Under the pieces are notes generated by a model. That model ran no database searches. It was given only the letters and a program-made list of their open reading frames with translations, and was not told where the DNA came from. 64,000 nucleotides of DNA from contig CM071567.1 in NCBI GenBank assembly GCA_036426205.1, positions 295,746,150 to 295,810,149 of the forward strand, written 5' to 3'. Origin of the DNA: Ascaphus truei. Lineage: Eukaryota; Chordata; Amphibia; Anura; Ascaphidae. The translations under genes and the position numbers were made by a program. Below are positions 43,690 through 55,831 of the stretch, piece by piece; the first letter of the stretch is position 1, and each line of letters starts with the position of its first letter.

Positions 43690-44654
43690 ATGGCCCTTCC
43701 ATCGACCAAAAAGAAAACAAACACTGACATGAGGAGATATTTGAACCGGCAGCAGCAAGGGGAGCGGAGGCAGATGCAGCGGCTAGCTCGGCCGTGGGAT
43801 CGGACTTCGACAGGGATGGGGACTCGGCTGAAGTGCCAGAACAATTGCCAGTTAGGCGATGTGACTTTGACCGGCTCTATAATGACATGAAGTCCATGTT
43901 CCATAAAGAGATAAAGGAACTCTGCAAAGAGGTGCAGGGGGTAGGGGAGCGTACTGGGGCTCTTGAGGAAAAAATGGTGGCAGCAACGAAAAACAACAAA
44001 AAAAATGATAAGAGATCAACATACCTCCAGTCCCAAATCAACGAACTGGCAGATCGCCAAGAGGACACAGAGAACCGAGATCGCCAAAATAACATTCGGA
44101 TCCGCGGCATCCCGGAGGAGGTAGAGGATGTGGAGAGCTTTGTCACTAGATGGCTCACGACCCTGCTCCCTGAGAGGCCAAAATCAGAGCTTATGATGGA
44201 TCGGTGCCACCGGGTGCTACGGAGCAGACCGGTGGCGTCGGAATCACCCAGAGATGTTATAGCCCGCCTGCACTATTTTAAGGCAAGGGAAACGGTGTTT
44301 CAGAAAACGCGCTCGGAGACCGCCTGTAAATTCGAAAATGCTGCCCTGCAAATCTTCCAAGATTGGTCCCCAGTCACCCTTGCCAGAAGGCGCAAGTTAC
44401 AGCCAGTGACGCGGATACTGAGAGAAAGGGCGATCAGGTACAGGTGGACCTTCCCGTTCGGCCTGATGGTCATTAAGAACGGGAAGGCCACCTCCATCCA
44501 TGACATTGAGGAGAGTGAGATCTTCCTCCAAAAGCTGGGGATCAAGGAGGGGCCCTCCGCAAGTCCCCGCCGAGGTCCAGCCTCTGAAGAGGAATGGCAA
44601 ACGGCACGGGGCCGCACAGCTAAACGGGCCACGGCAGACGCGGACAAAGAATGA
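43690..44654 (+). pseudogene. L1 ORF1 protein (RNA-binding chaperone), one frameshift
   Basis: ORF1p trimerises through a coiled coil and coats L1 RNA. The ATG at 43690 (MALPSTKKKTNTDMRRYLN) opens a basic N-terminus. The frame shifts near 43755, and the rest reads from 43794 as 286 residues. In that part residues about 27-95 form a coiled coil (LYNDMKSMFHKEIKELCKEV .. INELADRQEDTENRDRQ). NNIRIRGIPEE (99-109) starts the RRM domain, and DRCHRVLRSRP (136-146) lies in it. The C-terminal domain ends near KLGIKEGP (about 252), followed by a charged tail. This is the Transposase_22/L1 ORF1 layout and is close to full length. The single frameshift alone makes it inactive. Confidence 0.9.
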
Positions 44655-45590
44655 AGCGCCGGACCCCAGTGTTGGAGAATTTCCAGTCCCTCAATGTTCC
44701 TGAGGGTTTCCTCTTTTTTGCCAAGTTCGAATTAAAGTTTAAAGTTTATGCACCCCACCCCCCCGCATGTACCACGGAAGGTCTCCCACACACACCAAGG
44801 AGTGGTGATCCCACACTGTCGGAAGGTCAAGGGAGTGGCTTGAGGGCAGTCGGGCAGCTGAAACATTCAGGACTTACCGGCAGATGAGGCTCCAAAAAGA
44901 TCGACCCCCCAGGAAAAGATGGTGCTGGAACGCAGAAGGAGCAACATGGCTGCAGTGGACGCCACGAGGGAAGAACGCGGATGCAGCAGAGGTGATGGCG
45001 GGAGAGCTGAGGGAGAAAGCGCCTGAGCCCGGGAGCATCCGGCCCCAAAATGGCGAGGACTGGAAGTGCGTCACAGATGTTCGCCGGCGGCCATCTTGCA
45101 GGTGGCGGAGGAGCTGACGGAGGACGTCCGCGACGGGGAGCCGACAGGACGTCACTTCCGGGGGACGGAAAAGGCAGAGGGACCGAAGGACAATGCCCTA
45201 GGGACACTAAACGCCGGGGATTTAAGCAAGGACACATGCCCAGCAGGCGGAGGGGAGAGTACACGCGGGAGGGGGTCAGGGAGGTGGAATCCGCGCTCGC
45301 AAGCGGAGATAGCAAGGCCGGTCCCCGCATAGTCAGAACAGGAGATAGGGGCTAGGTAGGGTCAGGGGCTGGTGAGGCACATGATGACAGCGAGGCTAGA
45401 CTCTTAGTGGGCCGGCTAGTGTCACGACGAAGGGCCCATATAGAAAAACCCCAGAAAAAAGAAAAGAGGGGAGAGTAGCTGGAAACAAAGAGTGGAGGCG
45501 AGGCATAAGGCCCAGATAGCAGTGCAGTGGGGGAGCTGAGTCTAAGGGCACGTTTAGGTGAGGATTGCACCAGCCTAGGGGAATAAGGGA
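44655..45590 (+). other. L1 inter-ORF region in place of the endonuclease
   Basis: This 0.9-kb GC-rich stretch with AAAATGGCGAGG and GGCCATCTTGCAGG blocks has no endonuclease motif (no N-x-x-G-L, E-T, GDFN or SDH) in any frame I read. It looks more like L1 5' leader or promoter sequence than coding DNA. Either the endonuclease was deleted with the ORF1-ORF2 spacer kept, or a leader segment from another L1 replaced it. Confidence 0.55.
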
Positions 45591-45599
45591 GACAGGTAC

Positions 45600-48500
45600 A
45601 CAACAGTGCTTTGACTATATACTGGACAGACCACGAGCGAATTGGAAACTTAACGAACTTTTGCTTAAAATCCCTGAGATTGAACTGAGCGTGGGAAATA
45701 GCATGAGGTATTATTTCAAGGAGAACGCCGACAGTGTCACTTCACAATCTACCTTTTGGGAGGCCCATAAGGCAACTCTGAGAGGAGTACTCATCGGGCT
45801 AGCAAGCAGGCGTAAAAAGGAGAAGGAACAGAAAATGAATCAATTACAAACTGAATTATACGTCCTGTCCTCCTTACATAGAGATAAGAAACAAGCGGCA
45901 TCGTTAAAGACACTGTTAGACACCAAAACTAAGCTAAATTTGATGCTGGCCTCCCGAGCTGAGAGGGAGCTGTCATGGACTAAGCGGAAATTTTATGAGA
46001 AGGCGAAAAAGCCGGATTCTCCCCTTGCCAGAAAACTCAATTCTAGAGCCCAAAATTTCCACATTCAAGCGATTAGAAACGAAAGGAGGGATCTCACATC
46101 GGACCCCAAACTCATAGTAGCTGAATTAAAAAATTACTATGAAAAACTCTATGATGGAGCTAAAGTCACGCAGGGCCCAAACACTAGTAAGCACTTAAAG
46201 ACATTCCTGGAAGAGGCTAAACTACCTAGCTTAAGCAGAGAGGAGAGGGAGGCGCTACAGGAAGACTTCTCGATGGAGGAGCTGACGAAATATTAAAGTC
46301 ACTTAAGGCATCTAAAGCCCCTGGCCCAGATGGCTTCTCTAATCTCTACTATAAAAAAATTAGGAAAATTTTGGCCCCCCAGTTACTAAAACTATATAAC
46401 ACATTTCTAGAGGGTGCCCCTATCCTGGGCCCAATGCTGCAAGCATCCATATCGGTTATCCACAAACAAGGGAAGGACCCAGCGTATTGTAAAAGTTACA
46501 GACCCATTTCCCTCATTAATTTGGATACAAAGATATTTTCCAAATTATTGGCTAACCGTCTTAATCAGGTTATGCCGAGGCTGGTCCACCCTGATCAAGT
46601 AGGGTTCATTTGTGGTAGACAGGCGTCAGACAATACCAGGCGGATCATAGATCTAATAGATTTGGCTCAGAGGAAAAATATCCCGTCTCTGGTATTGAGT
46701 CTAGACGCCGAAAAAGCTTTTGATAGAGTAGATTGGCCCTACATGAAAGCGACGCTTGAGCAGATGGGCTTTGGAGAAGAATGATGGGCGCTCTTTTGGC
46801 TCTGTATCGGGGTCCGACGGCGATAGTTAAGCATCAGGGCTTCCCGTCGGAGGAATTCCCAATAAAGAGTGGCACCAGACAGGGATGCCCCCTGTCTCCG
46901 CTCCTCTTTGCACTTTGCATCGAGCCCTGAGCAGCACATATCCGACTTAGTCCCAACATAGCAGGAATTCGGATTGGAGAACAGTCACATAAAGTGGCCC
47001 TGTATGCAGACGATGTTATTTTAACATTGCCACGACCCCTCAACTCTCTGCCAAATGTCTTTAGTCTACTAGGGTTATTCAACAAATTATCCGGGTTCAA
47101 AATGAACCAAACAAAATCAGAAGACCTAAACATAAATTTGCCTAAGCCCACAGCAAAACTATTAGAGATAAATTTCAACTTCAAATGGCAAGCCACCCAG
47201 ATTAAATACCTAGGGGTCAATATTACGAGGAACTATAAAGACTTGTACAAGGCAAATTACCCCACACTAATTAGGACCCTAAAGGAGGATCTCAAAAGGT
47301 GGTCAGGGAGCGGCATATAATGGATAGGTAGAATCCAGAGTGTCAAAATGAATTTTCTCCCTAGAATTTTGTACTTATTTCAAACATTACCCATACAGTT
47401 GGTTAGAGATGACATCCTTCGGCTGCAGTCCTCTATGGTAAAATTCATCTGGGGTAATTAAACTGCACGTATAAAATTAAGTACGTTAGTCCGACCCACG
47501 ACTAAGGGGGTGCTGGGTGTACCCTGCTTGTTCTCATACTTCAGAGCGGCCCAATTGTCCCAAATTACTCACTGGCATACTCATCCTAGCCTACGGCGAT
47601 GGGTGGAACTGGAAAAGGCCTGCTGCGCTCCAGTAGAGCTGCAGGACATAATTTGGCTTCTGAAAAAAGTGTTCAAGAACATTAGCGAACCGCTTTCCGC
47701 GCTGGGCAGCTCATTGGCAGTGTGGGAGAGCAGCTGATATAAATATGCTCTTACAGGGCAGCACTCCTTGTTGACCCCGTTCTTGGGGAACCCTGATTTC
47801 GCTCCTGGTCTGTTGAGTAAGGACTTCACAATCTGGAAACAGAAAGGCCTCACGAGGCTCTTACATCTGGAGGGTAGAATATCAATCAAATCTTTTGAAC
47901 AACTCAAATCCGAAAAAGGTATACCAAACTCCGAATTATTTAGATACCTCCAGATCCGAGCATTTTACAATAAAATCCCATGTGTACTAATTTTGAGCAG
48001 CTATGTACCAGAGGGACAGGTACAAAGGGACTTATATCTGGAGTTTACAGAGAGGTGGTATGTCCTGCTAAAGACAGTGACATCAAATTGAATTACTGGA
48101 CTAGATGGGAGGATGACTTAGGGGAGACATTAGAGGATGAGGACTGGGACACTATAGTTCTGGCAGCGGCAAAGAGCTCTATCTGCACCACATTGAAGGA
48201 AAATGCATATAAGGTCCTCATGAGGTGGTATCTAACCCCGAAAAGATTGGCTAAGTTTGTCAGGACTACCCCCCCATGTGCCCAAAACAATGTGGGGAGC
48301 AGGCAGACCTGCTGCATATGCTGTGGGGTTGTACCAAGGTGGCCCCGATCTGGGAAGACATTAGAAGCTGGCTGCAGACTTTGCTTGGCCGTGAGGTCCC
48401 TCTGGACCCCTGGCTGCTCCTGTTGGGAAGGCGCACCAGGGGCCTAAACAGATCTGACCATAAATTGATTGCACATTTTGCCACGGCCCTGAGGTGCGAG

Positions 48501-48692
48501 ATCGCAGCATTATGGAAGCAACCAGAAGTACCCAACATCCCAAAAATTCGGAACCGAATCTGGTACGTTTGCCGGATGGAACAGCTGACGAGCATGGTAA
48601 ATGACACCAGCACAAACTTCCTCAAAGTGTGGGTGCCCTGGCTGGCCCAAACAGATATCCCAGGGATAGATGCCACTACTATACTGCTTTGA
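45600..48692 (+). pseudogene. L1 ORF2 (reverse transcriptase and C-terminal domain), broken
   Basis: ORF2p makes L1 cDNA at the nicked target. Readable blocks in order: ANWKLNELLLKIPEIELSVG and the helical region after the endonuclease (45628-46296); a frameshift near 46280; PGPDGF, YRPISLINLDTKIFSKLLAN, QVGFICGRQASDNTR and SLDAEKAFDRVDW (palm motif A); a stop at 46782; [19 protein letters not shown] (motif B) and a stop at 46927; YADDVILTL (catalytic motif C) near 47000; KYLGVNITRNY (thumb); stops near 47318, 47459 and 47735; WYLTPKRLAKF; and CGEQADLLHMLWGC, the C-terminal Cys/His motif. The product ends at 48692. The endonuclease is absent and there are at least three frame changes. Confidence 0.9.
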
Positions 48693-49059
48693 TAATAAGA
48701 AATGCATTCTCCTTGGATGGACCAGAACTGACGATAGGTAGCACAAGACCGGTAGGGCCGACTACAAACGGGCCGGAGCATGGGCTAAAGAAGCAAATAC
48801 ACACCCGCGCAGATCCCCCATAAGTAGGACCAGCGATATAGACTCCTTGAAAGAGAATCTCCAGACTGCAACCCCCCCCTCTCCCCCCCTCTCTTGTTGT
48901 AAGTCGGTATGTCTGTACGTCTCCCCAGTTTGTACAGTTATTATTGATGTTACCTAAATCAAGTGCTGTGGATACTGATTTCCCAGACAATGGGTTGAAA
49001 GATTGTTGTATGCATGTATCAAGTGCTTAATAAAAACTTTTGTTGAAAAAAAAGAAAAA
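48693..49059 (+). other. L1 3' untranslated region and A-rich tail
   Basis: 367 bases with a C-run at 48870-48890, the polyadenylation signal AATAAA at 49029-49034 and a GAAAAAAAAGAAAAA tail. Confidence 0.85.
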
Positions 49060-49074
49060 AAAAATGTGAGACAG
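49060..49074 (+). repeat. L1 target-site duplication, right
   Basis: Exact copy of 43533-43547; some A residues may belong to the tail. Confidence 0.9.
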
Positions 49075-49084
49075 ATTTAGTTTT

Positions 49085-49916
49085 GAAACAACTTAGACTG
49101 GTTACGGCTTTGCGAGTTTCAGGTTGATGCACACAGCCCTAGCTTCTCTGACATTGGACATGTACTTCAATCTGATTTTTCGAGAGTTGAAAACTGGATT
49201 GACCAAATAAACAGTTTTAAACACTGACAAGACTGTAACAATGGTATTTGGGACCAAAGCTACATTTCTAAAGCTACCAATGATGGAGCTACAGATCAGA
49301 ACCAAATCTAATATCATCCTAGCTCCTGTCACTAGTTTTAAATATCTGGGTAATTGTTTTGACTCCCATCTAACATTTGGGATGCACATTGATACTCTGA
49401 CATCTAACACCTATGCCAAGCTAGGTGTACTTTATAGGAACAAATCCTCACTAAGCCAGCTAGTCAGAAAGCAGCAGATGCTAATGCAAATTATAGACTA
49501 TGAGGACATAATATACAGTACAGCACCCCAATCTCACCTTAACAAACCAGACACCCTCTACAACTCAATATGTCGCTTTGTCATTTAAATATGGCGGTCT
49601 GGCAATGACTGAATTTAGTTCTTTATGGTCCCATGGGTGCATGTGATCAATGCTTTATTTACCTTAATTGTATTACATTCTAAATCCTGCTCCCACCTAT
49701 TATGCTGCTTACAAACCTTGTGGGTGATTTCACAGTAAGAAAAAGATGTACCTCCCATGTGTGTTACGTGTGGGCAGCTAGGGAAGATATAAATAGAAAT
49801 TGCTATCTGTATGGATGAAAACACGTGCAACCATGTAAATCTATGAATGCTTTGACTGCAGTCTTCTCCAGCAAGGGGACACCAATAAAGATTTAAGTTG
49901 CACTAGAAAAACTCCT
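49085..49916 (+). pseudogene. LINE (L2/CR1/jockey-like) RT C-terminal fragment
   Basis: The frame from 49241 reads MVFGTKATFLKLPMMELQIR, then VTSFKYLGNCFDSHLTFGMH, TYAKLGVLYRNKSS and QIIDYEDIIYST. This is the thumb and C-terminal part of a jockey-superfamily reverse transcriptase (K-T-x-x-M-x-F-G .. F-K-Y-L-G .. L-G-x-L-Y-R-N .. D-Y-x-D-x-x-Y). It is preceded by an out-of-frame piece of the same domain (49110-49235) and followed by a 3' region with AATAAA at 49885. It is the same family as 14340-17520 but better preserved. The palm is missing, so it is 5'-truncated. Confidence 0.8.
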
Positions 49917-50281
49917 CACGCCCATCTTTTACACCACACAGCAGACCACTGACAGCCCCTGAGACAAGGTAAATGAATATGGATGCCTGCTATTCCTCTG
50001 AACTGATGTAACTTCCTTAGGAAGCCTGGCAAGGAGGGTTACATTTAAAAAAAAGAAAAAAGAGGAAAATAAATCGTTAATGATGTTGACAGAGTTTAAA
50101 AGCAAAACTCTTGTACTGGAAAGATGTTACATGAAGGATTCATAAAGAAAGCCAATTAGAGGAAATAAAGATGTCAACTATCATTGTTGATTGTTAAACC
50201 TGAAGTTTGTGATTCTCTAAAATCCGAAATGTGATATGTGAAAATCTGTCAAAAATGCTTCTTCGTCGATATTGATGTATG
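49917..50281. other. No gene recognised
   Basis: Short AT-rich interval between the LINE fragment and the 9.3-kb TIR element. Confidence 0.5.
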
Positions 50282-50283
50282 TA

Positions 50284-50850
50284 CAGTGGCGACCGCCTTT
50301 AGTCTAATATGGCTAGATCCGCGATTTTCAGATTATCCCGGTTATGTGCGGTTTTGTGTCGTTTTCGCCCGGAGTGAACTGCGTTATTTTCGCGCTCGTG
50401 AGATTAGCATTTTATTCACGCTGTCTGCAATACCGCAATGCCGTGTAAAAACTCGGGGGGGCGTTTGCGAGCTGTTGTCTTGGAAGTCTAATACCTTCGT
50501 GGTTCAACCTACATCAGTACACAGTCTGTGTGTGCGCGCGCAGTAATTGTAAATTTGCATATTTAAAGTATACACGCATTTGCGGTGCTGTGCTGCTGTA
50601 CAGTATGTCTCATTTGAAAATTGTTGAAACGCATAGGCGTGTACAGTACTGTAACAGTGTCACATTTCTGCATACAGTATACAGCGCTCTCCCCTCGCTC
50701 AGGATAATTAACTGCACTGCAGGGTATTTCAACTTCTTATCTTCTGTGCAATGCAGTACATCTTTCCCACACCATTCCTTTGAACGTGTGTCTGGTTTCA
50801 ATCACATTTCTGCTTGACAGAAGGAATTTACTTCGCATGCGCCTGTAACT
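50284..50850 (+). repeat. Left end region of the 9.3-kb element
   Basis: This region is shared block by block with the reverse complement of 7370-7992 and partly with the MITEs. It contains GTACAGTACTGTAAC repeats and a GCATGCGCCTGTAACTTCG block. No coding sequence was recognised. Confidence 0.7.
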
Positions 50851-51104
50851 TCGCCCACCACTGCTTGCTTGCCTGAGTGAGTGACCAAAAAAAAAAATTA
50901 AGAATTTTTTTTTATTGTAATTTTTTTTCTCCACAAGCCTGCAAAAACCATCTTACTATAGCTTTTGTCTGCGACCCTTTGCGTTTGACTGCACATGGTT
51001 GATTTGTGTGCTTTTTACGTACTGTATTTGGGGGTGTATTATTATGATGAACTGCCTTTTGAAATTAAAGTATGTCTTTAGCTTTGAACTTCATGCGGCT
51101 GTCT

Positions 51105-52480
51105 TTAATTTTTGGAATCTTGCCATTGTGTTTTGAATCCGTCCATAGCCGAGCTTCAAAGCCTCACTGCGCCTGCGTGTAATCCTTGTTCAGATGGGAG
51201 CTATTTAGCTGCTTAGCTGCTTACTGCGCATGAGTCACCCAACCCCCCCCCCTCTCCACAGAGTCATTCGACAGACACCTGCACAAGTCATTCATTTTCT
51301 GAAGTTAGTCATTGTGTTTTTTAATCCATCCCTAGCCGAGCGTCATCGCCTCACTGTGCCTGCATGTAACTAAGCCTCTTTGAGATGGGAGCTAGCTGTT
51401 CTTTCTCGCATGATCACCCAACCCCCCCCTCTCTACAAGTCGTTAATTTTCTGAATATTGCCATTCTGTTTCTTAATCCGTCCAGATAGCCGAGCTTCAA
51501 AGCCTCACTGCGCCTTGTGTTAGTCCTTTTTCAGATGGAGCTATTTACTGCTTAGCTGCTTACTGCGCATGAGTCACCCAACCCCCCCCCTCTCCACAGA
51601 GTTGTTCATTTTCTGAATCTTGCCAATGTGTTCTTAATCCGTCCATAGCCGAGCTACAGTACAGAACAAAGCCTCACTGCGCCTGCGTGTAATTCTCTTT
51701 GAGACGGGAGCTTTGAGGCTTTGTTTATGGCAACATTTTGGAAAATCCCTTCTTGAATTTGATTTGCACAGAGCATCACCTTGATATTATAATAATAATA
51801 ATAGCATGTTTTTGTATAGCGCTGTTAGTTACAGTATACGTACTTCTTTCCAGAGACATTTTGCAGGCACAGGTCCTTCCCTGTCCCGTGGAGCTCACAA
51901 TCTACTGTATGTTTTTGGTGCCTGAGGCAAAGGGAGATGAAGTGACTTGCTTTTTATGTACTGTATTTGGGGGTTGTATTTAGGGGTTTATTGATCAAAT
52001 TATTATGATGAACTGCCTTTTGAAATTTCTGTACTCTACTCTACAGTATGTAATTTCTTTGAACTGCAGCACAACTAATCCTTCATCCCTCCCCCATGCA
52101 CACACAAACTCTTTTCGACAGACACCTCCACAGAGTCATTCATTTTCTGAAGTTAGTCATTGTGTTTTTAATCCGTCCCTAGCCGAGCATCAATCGCCAC
52201 ACTGCGCCTGCGTGTACTCTAAGCCTCTTTGAGATGGGAGCTAGCTGCTTACTGCGCATGAGTCACCCAACCCCCCCCCCTCGCCACAGAGTCATTCGAC
52301 AGAAGACACCTCCACAGAGTCATTCATTTTCTGAAGTTAGTCATTCTGTTTTTAATCCGTCCCTAGCCGAGCGTCAATCGCCTCACTGCACCTGCATGTA
52401 CTCTAAGCCTCTTTGAGATGGGAGCTAGCTGATTACTGCACATGACTCACCCAACCCCCCCCCCAACCCTTTGAGGCTTT
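51105..52480 (+). repeat. Tandem array, unit about 160-190 bp, at least six copies
   Basis: Units start near 51136, 51323, 51474, 51636, 52170 and 52361 with TTAATCCGTCC.TAGCCGAGC. Each contains CCTCACTGCGCCTGCGTGTA, GAGATGGGAGCTA, CTTACTGCGCATGAGTCACC, a C-run and CCACAGAGTCATTC with TTTTCTGAA. The array is interrupted by a SINE at 51781-51955. Each unit keeps a TGAGTCA (AP-1-like) site beside the C-run. The short frames in it are repeats of the same text, not genes. Confidence 0.85.
51781..51955 (-). mobile_element. MIR-like SINE, 3' part
   Basis: On the minus strand it matches the tail half of the SINE at 39118-39410: GCAAGTCACTTCATCTCCCT, TGCCTCAGGCACCAAAAA, CTGCAAAATGTCTCTG, AGCGCTATACAAA, and an (ATT)n tail. 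The tRNA-like head is missing. Confidence 0.8.
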
Positions 52481-52559
52481 GTTTATGGTACGCTTTGGAA
52501 AATCCCTTCTCAAATTTGAAATGTAAATCTGATTTGCACAGCATTGTGAGAATTGAGAG

Positions 52560-53600
52560 TAAATAAAACCATTAACTGATTCATGTTGTTTTGACATTCA
52601 TTCTTATACTGTGGGGGTGGGGGGGGTGTGGTTGTCATGATTATGATTACCAGGAATGTGAATAAATATTTATTTTATTTCATCAGGAACAAAAAAATAC
52701 AAATATAAAAATAATCATGAATAATACATAATGCAGTCTTTATTAAGTTCTTCTGGCAGATTGAAATTGGATAAACATTTAGAAAACATTTGTAAAACAT
52801 GGAGAAACATGAATTATGCACATTTATAAGAATATTATGTAATATATATACACTGTAATGTATAATATATATATGTATCTATATATAGTATAGATATATA
52901 TATATTAATATATCTAAATATATATATATATCTAATACTATATATATATCGCTTACTATATATTATTTTAGTATATATATATATATATATAGATATATAA
53001 TCCTGTACACACCAGTCTAACTGTACAAGTATATATTATTTTTTCTGTCGTTTCTTGTTCCTCAGTCCATGCACGTCACAGTATTTCCATTGAGAAGGAT
53101 GAGGTTTTGTCAATACATCAATACTCGCTCAGTTTATATACGGTACATTTGGACGGTAAAACATGATTAACTGGACACAACACACCCACCTCCCCCAGGC
53201 CACCCTTTTTTTCCTGAAACACAAGAAAACAAAATATAGTTCAGTTACTGTATGTGTGTACTGTATTATGCATTGTGTGATAGTTAAGTACTACTTAGTG
53301 GCTGGTGCGATGCTTTCTTCTCTGACAAGAAAAAAAATGACCAAGTTAGTAGGGCAGTTACTGTACTACTGTCAAACTAGTCTACTGATACTGGAACTAT
53401 TGACTTGTATACTCTGACTACTGTTACATCACTGTATGTAACCTTGATTGCTGGTGGCTGCTCTCTCTGTAAGAAAAACTGTAACACTGTACTGTAATAC
53501 TGCTGGACTATTGGAAGAAAAATCTGTGTCCATACTTACCTGTAATCTACTTTACTTACTTAACAAATTACTACTCAACAGTACTACTTTTCCTGATGCT
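52560..53600. other. No gene recognised; AT-rich with a TA-rich tract
   Basis: A TA-dominated microsatellite-like tract spans 52840-52995. The rest is AT-rich without supported features. Confidence 0.5.
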
Positions 53601-53609
53601 TACAATTAC

Positions 53610-54669
53610 GTGCGATCACAATGGGCACACCGCGCAATCTGGTCTATATATTTATTGCAGCGTTCCACCGGTGAGTACCAATCGTTCCCAAAACTATCAT
53701 TATGTCCTTTGCAACAACTCGTCCTTTTTGGAGGGTTTCGCCACTTTCCCGGATATGGTCCTTCAGCTGATGCAGGACCATAATTCGATCGATTGAGTCT
53801 GGCGATCTGTCATTGGAAAAAAAGAGACATTATTTAAGAGATACGTACACAGTAAAACATGGGGGAAAAAATGAGACAACGGTATAATGCACTTACTCGC
53901 TCGCTGGCATCTTCACCAGTTGTACCGCGCGCTCAAGGATATCGCTGTTGACGCGGTGTCTTCGGATCGGATGAGAGGAGAAAGAGGAGGGGAAAAACCA
54001 ATAGGACATGGGGAACGGAGGAAATAGGGATGAGGCGTGTATTTGGGTCGAGAGAGGGGTAAAGGAGCGGAAGGAATAAGAAGTATGTGAATGTGGGGAA
54101 GTTGGGGTGGGGGGGGGGCGTGGGAGATGCGATAGAGAGGGGATAGCAAAAGCTGGAGGAGACGGGGAAGAAGAAGAAATAGAAAGGGGGGTTGGGGGGG
54201 GTTGTCCGCGTGGTAGAGCGGTGACCTACGGGAACTCACCGGTTGATATTTTGCATATCGCAGGGACAATGTTTGTCTTGGAAGAAAGCCTGTTTCATTA
54301 TTCCTATAGCAAGAAAGAAAAGTCTCAAAAACTGCCAATGTACAGTACAATGTCATACAGTAAGGTTCACTAGTGAAAGTACAGTGCATAAGGTCTACAT
54401 TATTTGATTAATTTTCCTTCAACGATTACAATCATCCTGGTCCACGCCTAGAGATGGCAAACCCCACACATGCAGCTTCACGGGTGTTTTGGCCACGGCT
54501 TCAAAGATAGTGTCGGCCTTTTTTGTGGATCAAGCTTGCAAATCTCTCCAGGCGACCAGTAGACCTCATCATGAAGATCATCCTGGAAATTCTCCCTCCC
54601 CATGTCGAGCCATCCTGGGCCTGGCCACTCTTTTTGAATTTTGGTTGCGTCCCGTATCATGGGGTAGCT
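53610..54669 (-). pseudogene. Tc1-type DDE transposase, catalytic and C-terminal exons (decayed)
   Basis: On the minus strand three exon-like pieces follow each other. (a) 54669 down to about 54425, after a CATTACAG acceptor: a DES-like catalytic Asp region in mixed frames (LERFASLIHKKGR), then AKTPVKLHVWG and RMIVIVEGK, matching the Tc1 block K-H-P-x-K-x-H-V-W-G-G-I-S. (b) About 53975-53897: a DPK piece (second catalytic Asp), then VNSDILERAVQLVKMPASE, and a GTAAGT donor. (c) From 53806, after a CCAATGACAG acceptor: SPDSIDRIMVLHQLKDHIRE, corresponding to S-P-D-L-N-P-I-E-x-x-W-x-x-L-K, then in another frame VERCNKYIDQIAR. The pieces are in protein order, but stops and frameshifts are frequent. 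Exon edges are inferred from splice-like sites. Confidence 0.65.
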
Positions 54670-54929
54670 CTGTAATGACAAGGATACCTCATTTTAAACG
54701 GTACAGTAAGTTTCCTAAACAACACTTTTTTACCACCTCCTTAACTGTCCATACTAAACCTCACCCTTCCATAGTTCCTCCAATGCTGCGTCTCATCGTC
54801 TTTATGCTGCTCTCAAATACAGTCGATTGTGCTGTTTCCTGCGAGTGTTTTTGACCCTAATGCCGCTTCTCATCATTCCTCCTCACTTATTGTCCACCTA
54901 AGAGTTGTCCTCCCTACATGTAAAGAAAA

Positions 54930-55440
54930 TATATTGTTGTATTAATAAATTAATAATGCATCACTATAAAATGTACTTATAAATATAAATTACAAAATAT
55001 ATATCTGTTACTGTTCTGATATACAATTAATATACAAAAGTTATAACTTGCTATATAATATAAATATACAAATAGTCATATACTGTACTGATTAATAATA
55101 AGAGCAAAATATATGTATATCAATCTAGTTGTAATATAATCAATATAACTATATACGTATACACGAATAATATATGATACAAATATAACTGTAACTGATA
55201 TAATAAATACAAAATTATAACTGTGTATTAAATATAAATATCAAATATATCTTATACTGTACTGATAGAAATCAAATATAGACAAAATATATATACTATG
55301 ATACTTGATATAAATATAAATACTCAAATTAATTATCTTTGTAATATAAATATAAATATAAATATACAAAATATATATACTGTACTGATATAAATATAAA
55401 TATACAAAATATATATACTGTACTGATATAAATATAAATA

Positions 55441-55471
<31 letters not shown>

Positions 55472-55790
55472 CTGTTGTAATATAAATATAAATATACAAA
55501 ATATATACTGTATACTGTACTGATATAAATATAAATATACAAAATATATATACTGTACTGATATAAATATACAAAATATATATACTGTTGTAATATAAAT
55601 ATAAATATTCAAAATATTTACTGTATACTGTACTGATATAAATATAAATATACAAAATATATATATATTGTACTGATATAAATATAAATATACAAAATAT
55701 ATATACTGTACTGATATAAATATAAATATACAAAATATATATACTGTTGTAATATAAATCAACAGAAATAACAAAAATATTAGATTTAAA
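54930..55790. repeat. AT-rich tandem repeat within a putative transposase intron
   Basis: Roughly eleven imperfect copies of a unit of about 38-40 bp ('TACTGTACTGATATAAATAT AAATATACAAAATATATA') from 55250 to 55750, with a degraded zone before it. The Tyr/Ile-rich frames on the minus strand are repeat products. Confidence 0.9.
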
Positions 55791-55831
55791 TAAAAATTAA
55801 TTTTATTTTTAAGTTGTATAAATATACTTAC

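Larger units (their letters stand above)
43548..49059 (+). mobile_element. L1 retrotransposon, 5.5 kb, with deletion of the endonuclease
   Basis: A target-primed insertion: 15-bp direct repeats at both edges, a 142-bp 5' leader, ORF1, a GC-rich middle region, ORF2, an AATAAA at 49029 and an A-rich tail. Both ORFs are broken by frameshifts and stops, but the target duplication is still exact, so the insertion is moderately recent. ORF2 begins downstream of where the APE endonuclease should be. Confidence 0.9.

Noticed and set aside
44884..45355. Host first exon or CpG-island promoter between the L1 ORFs
   Set aside because: Both edges lie inside the L1 bounded by exact target duplications, so the segment travelled with the element.
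53913..54389. 158-codon Pro-rich frame on the minus strand
   Set aside because: The proline text comes from a pyrimidine-rich stretch; the transposase-like pieces are in other frames.
55241..55774. 177-codon Tyr/Ile/Phe-rich frame on the minus strand
   Set aside because: Translation of an AT-rich tandem repeat; the apparent membrane-like protein is a composition artefact.
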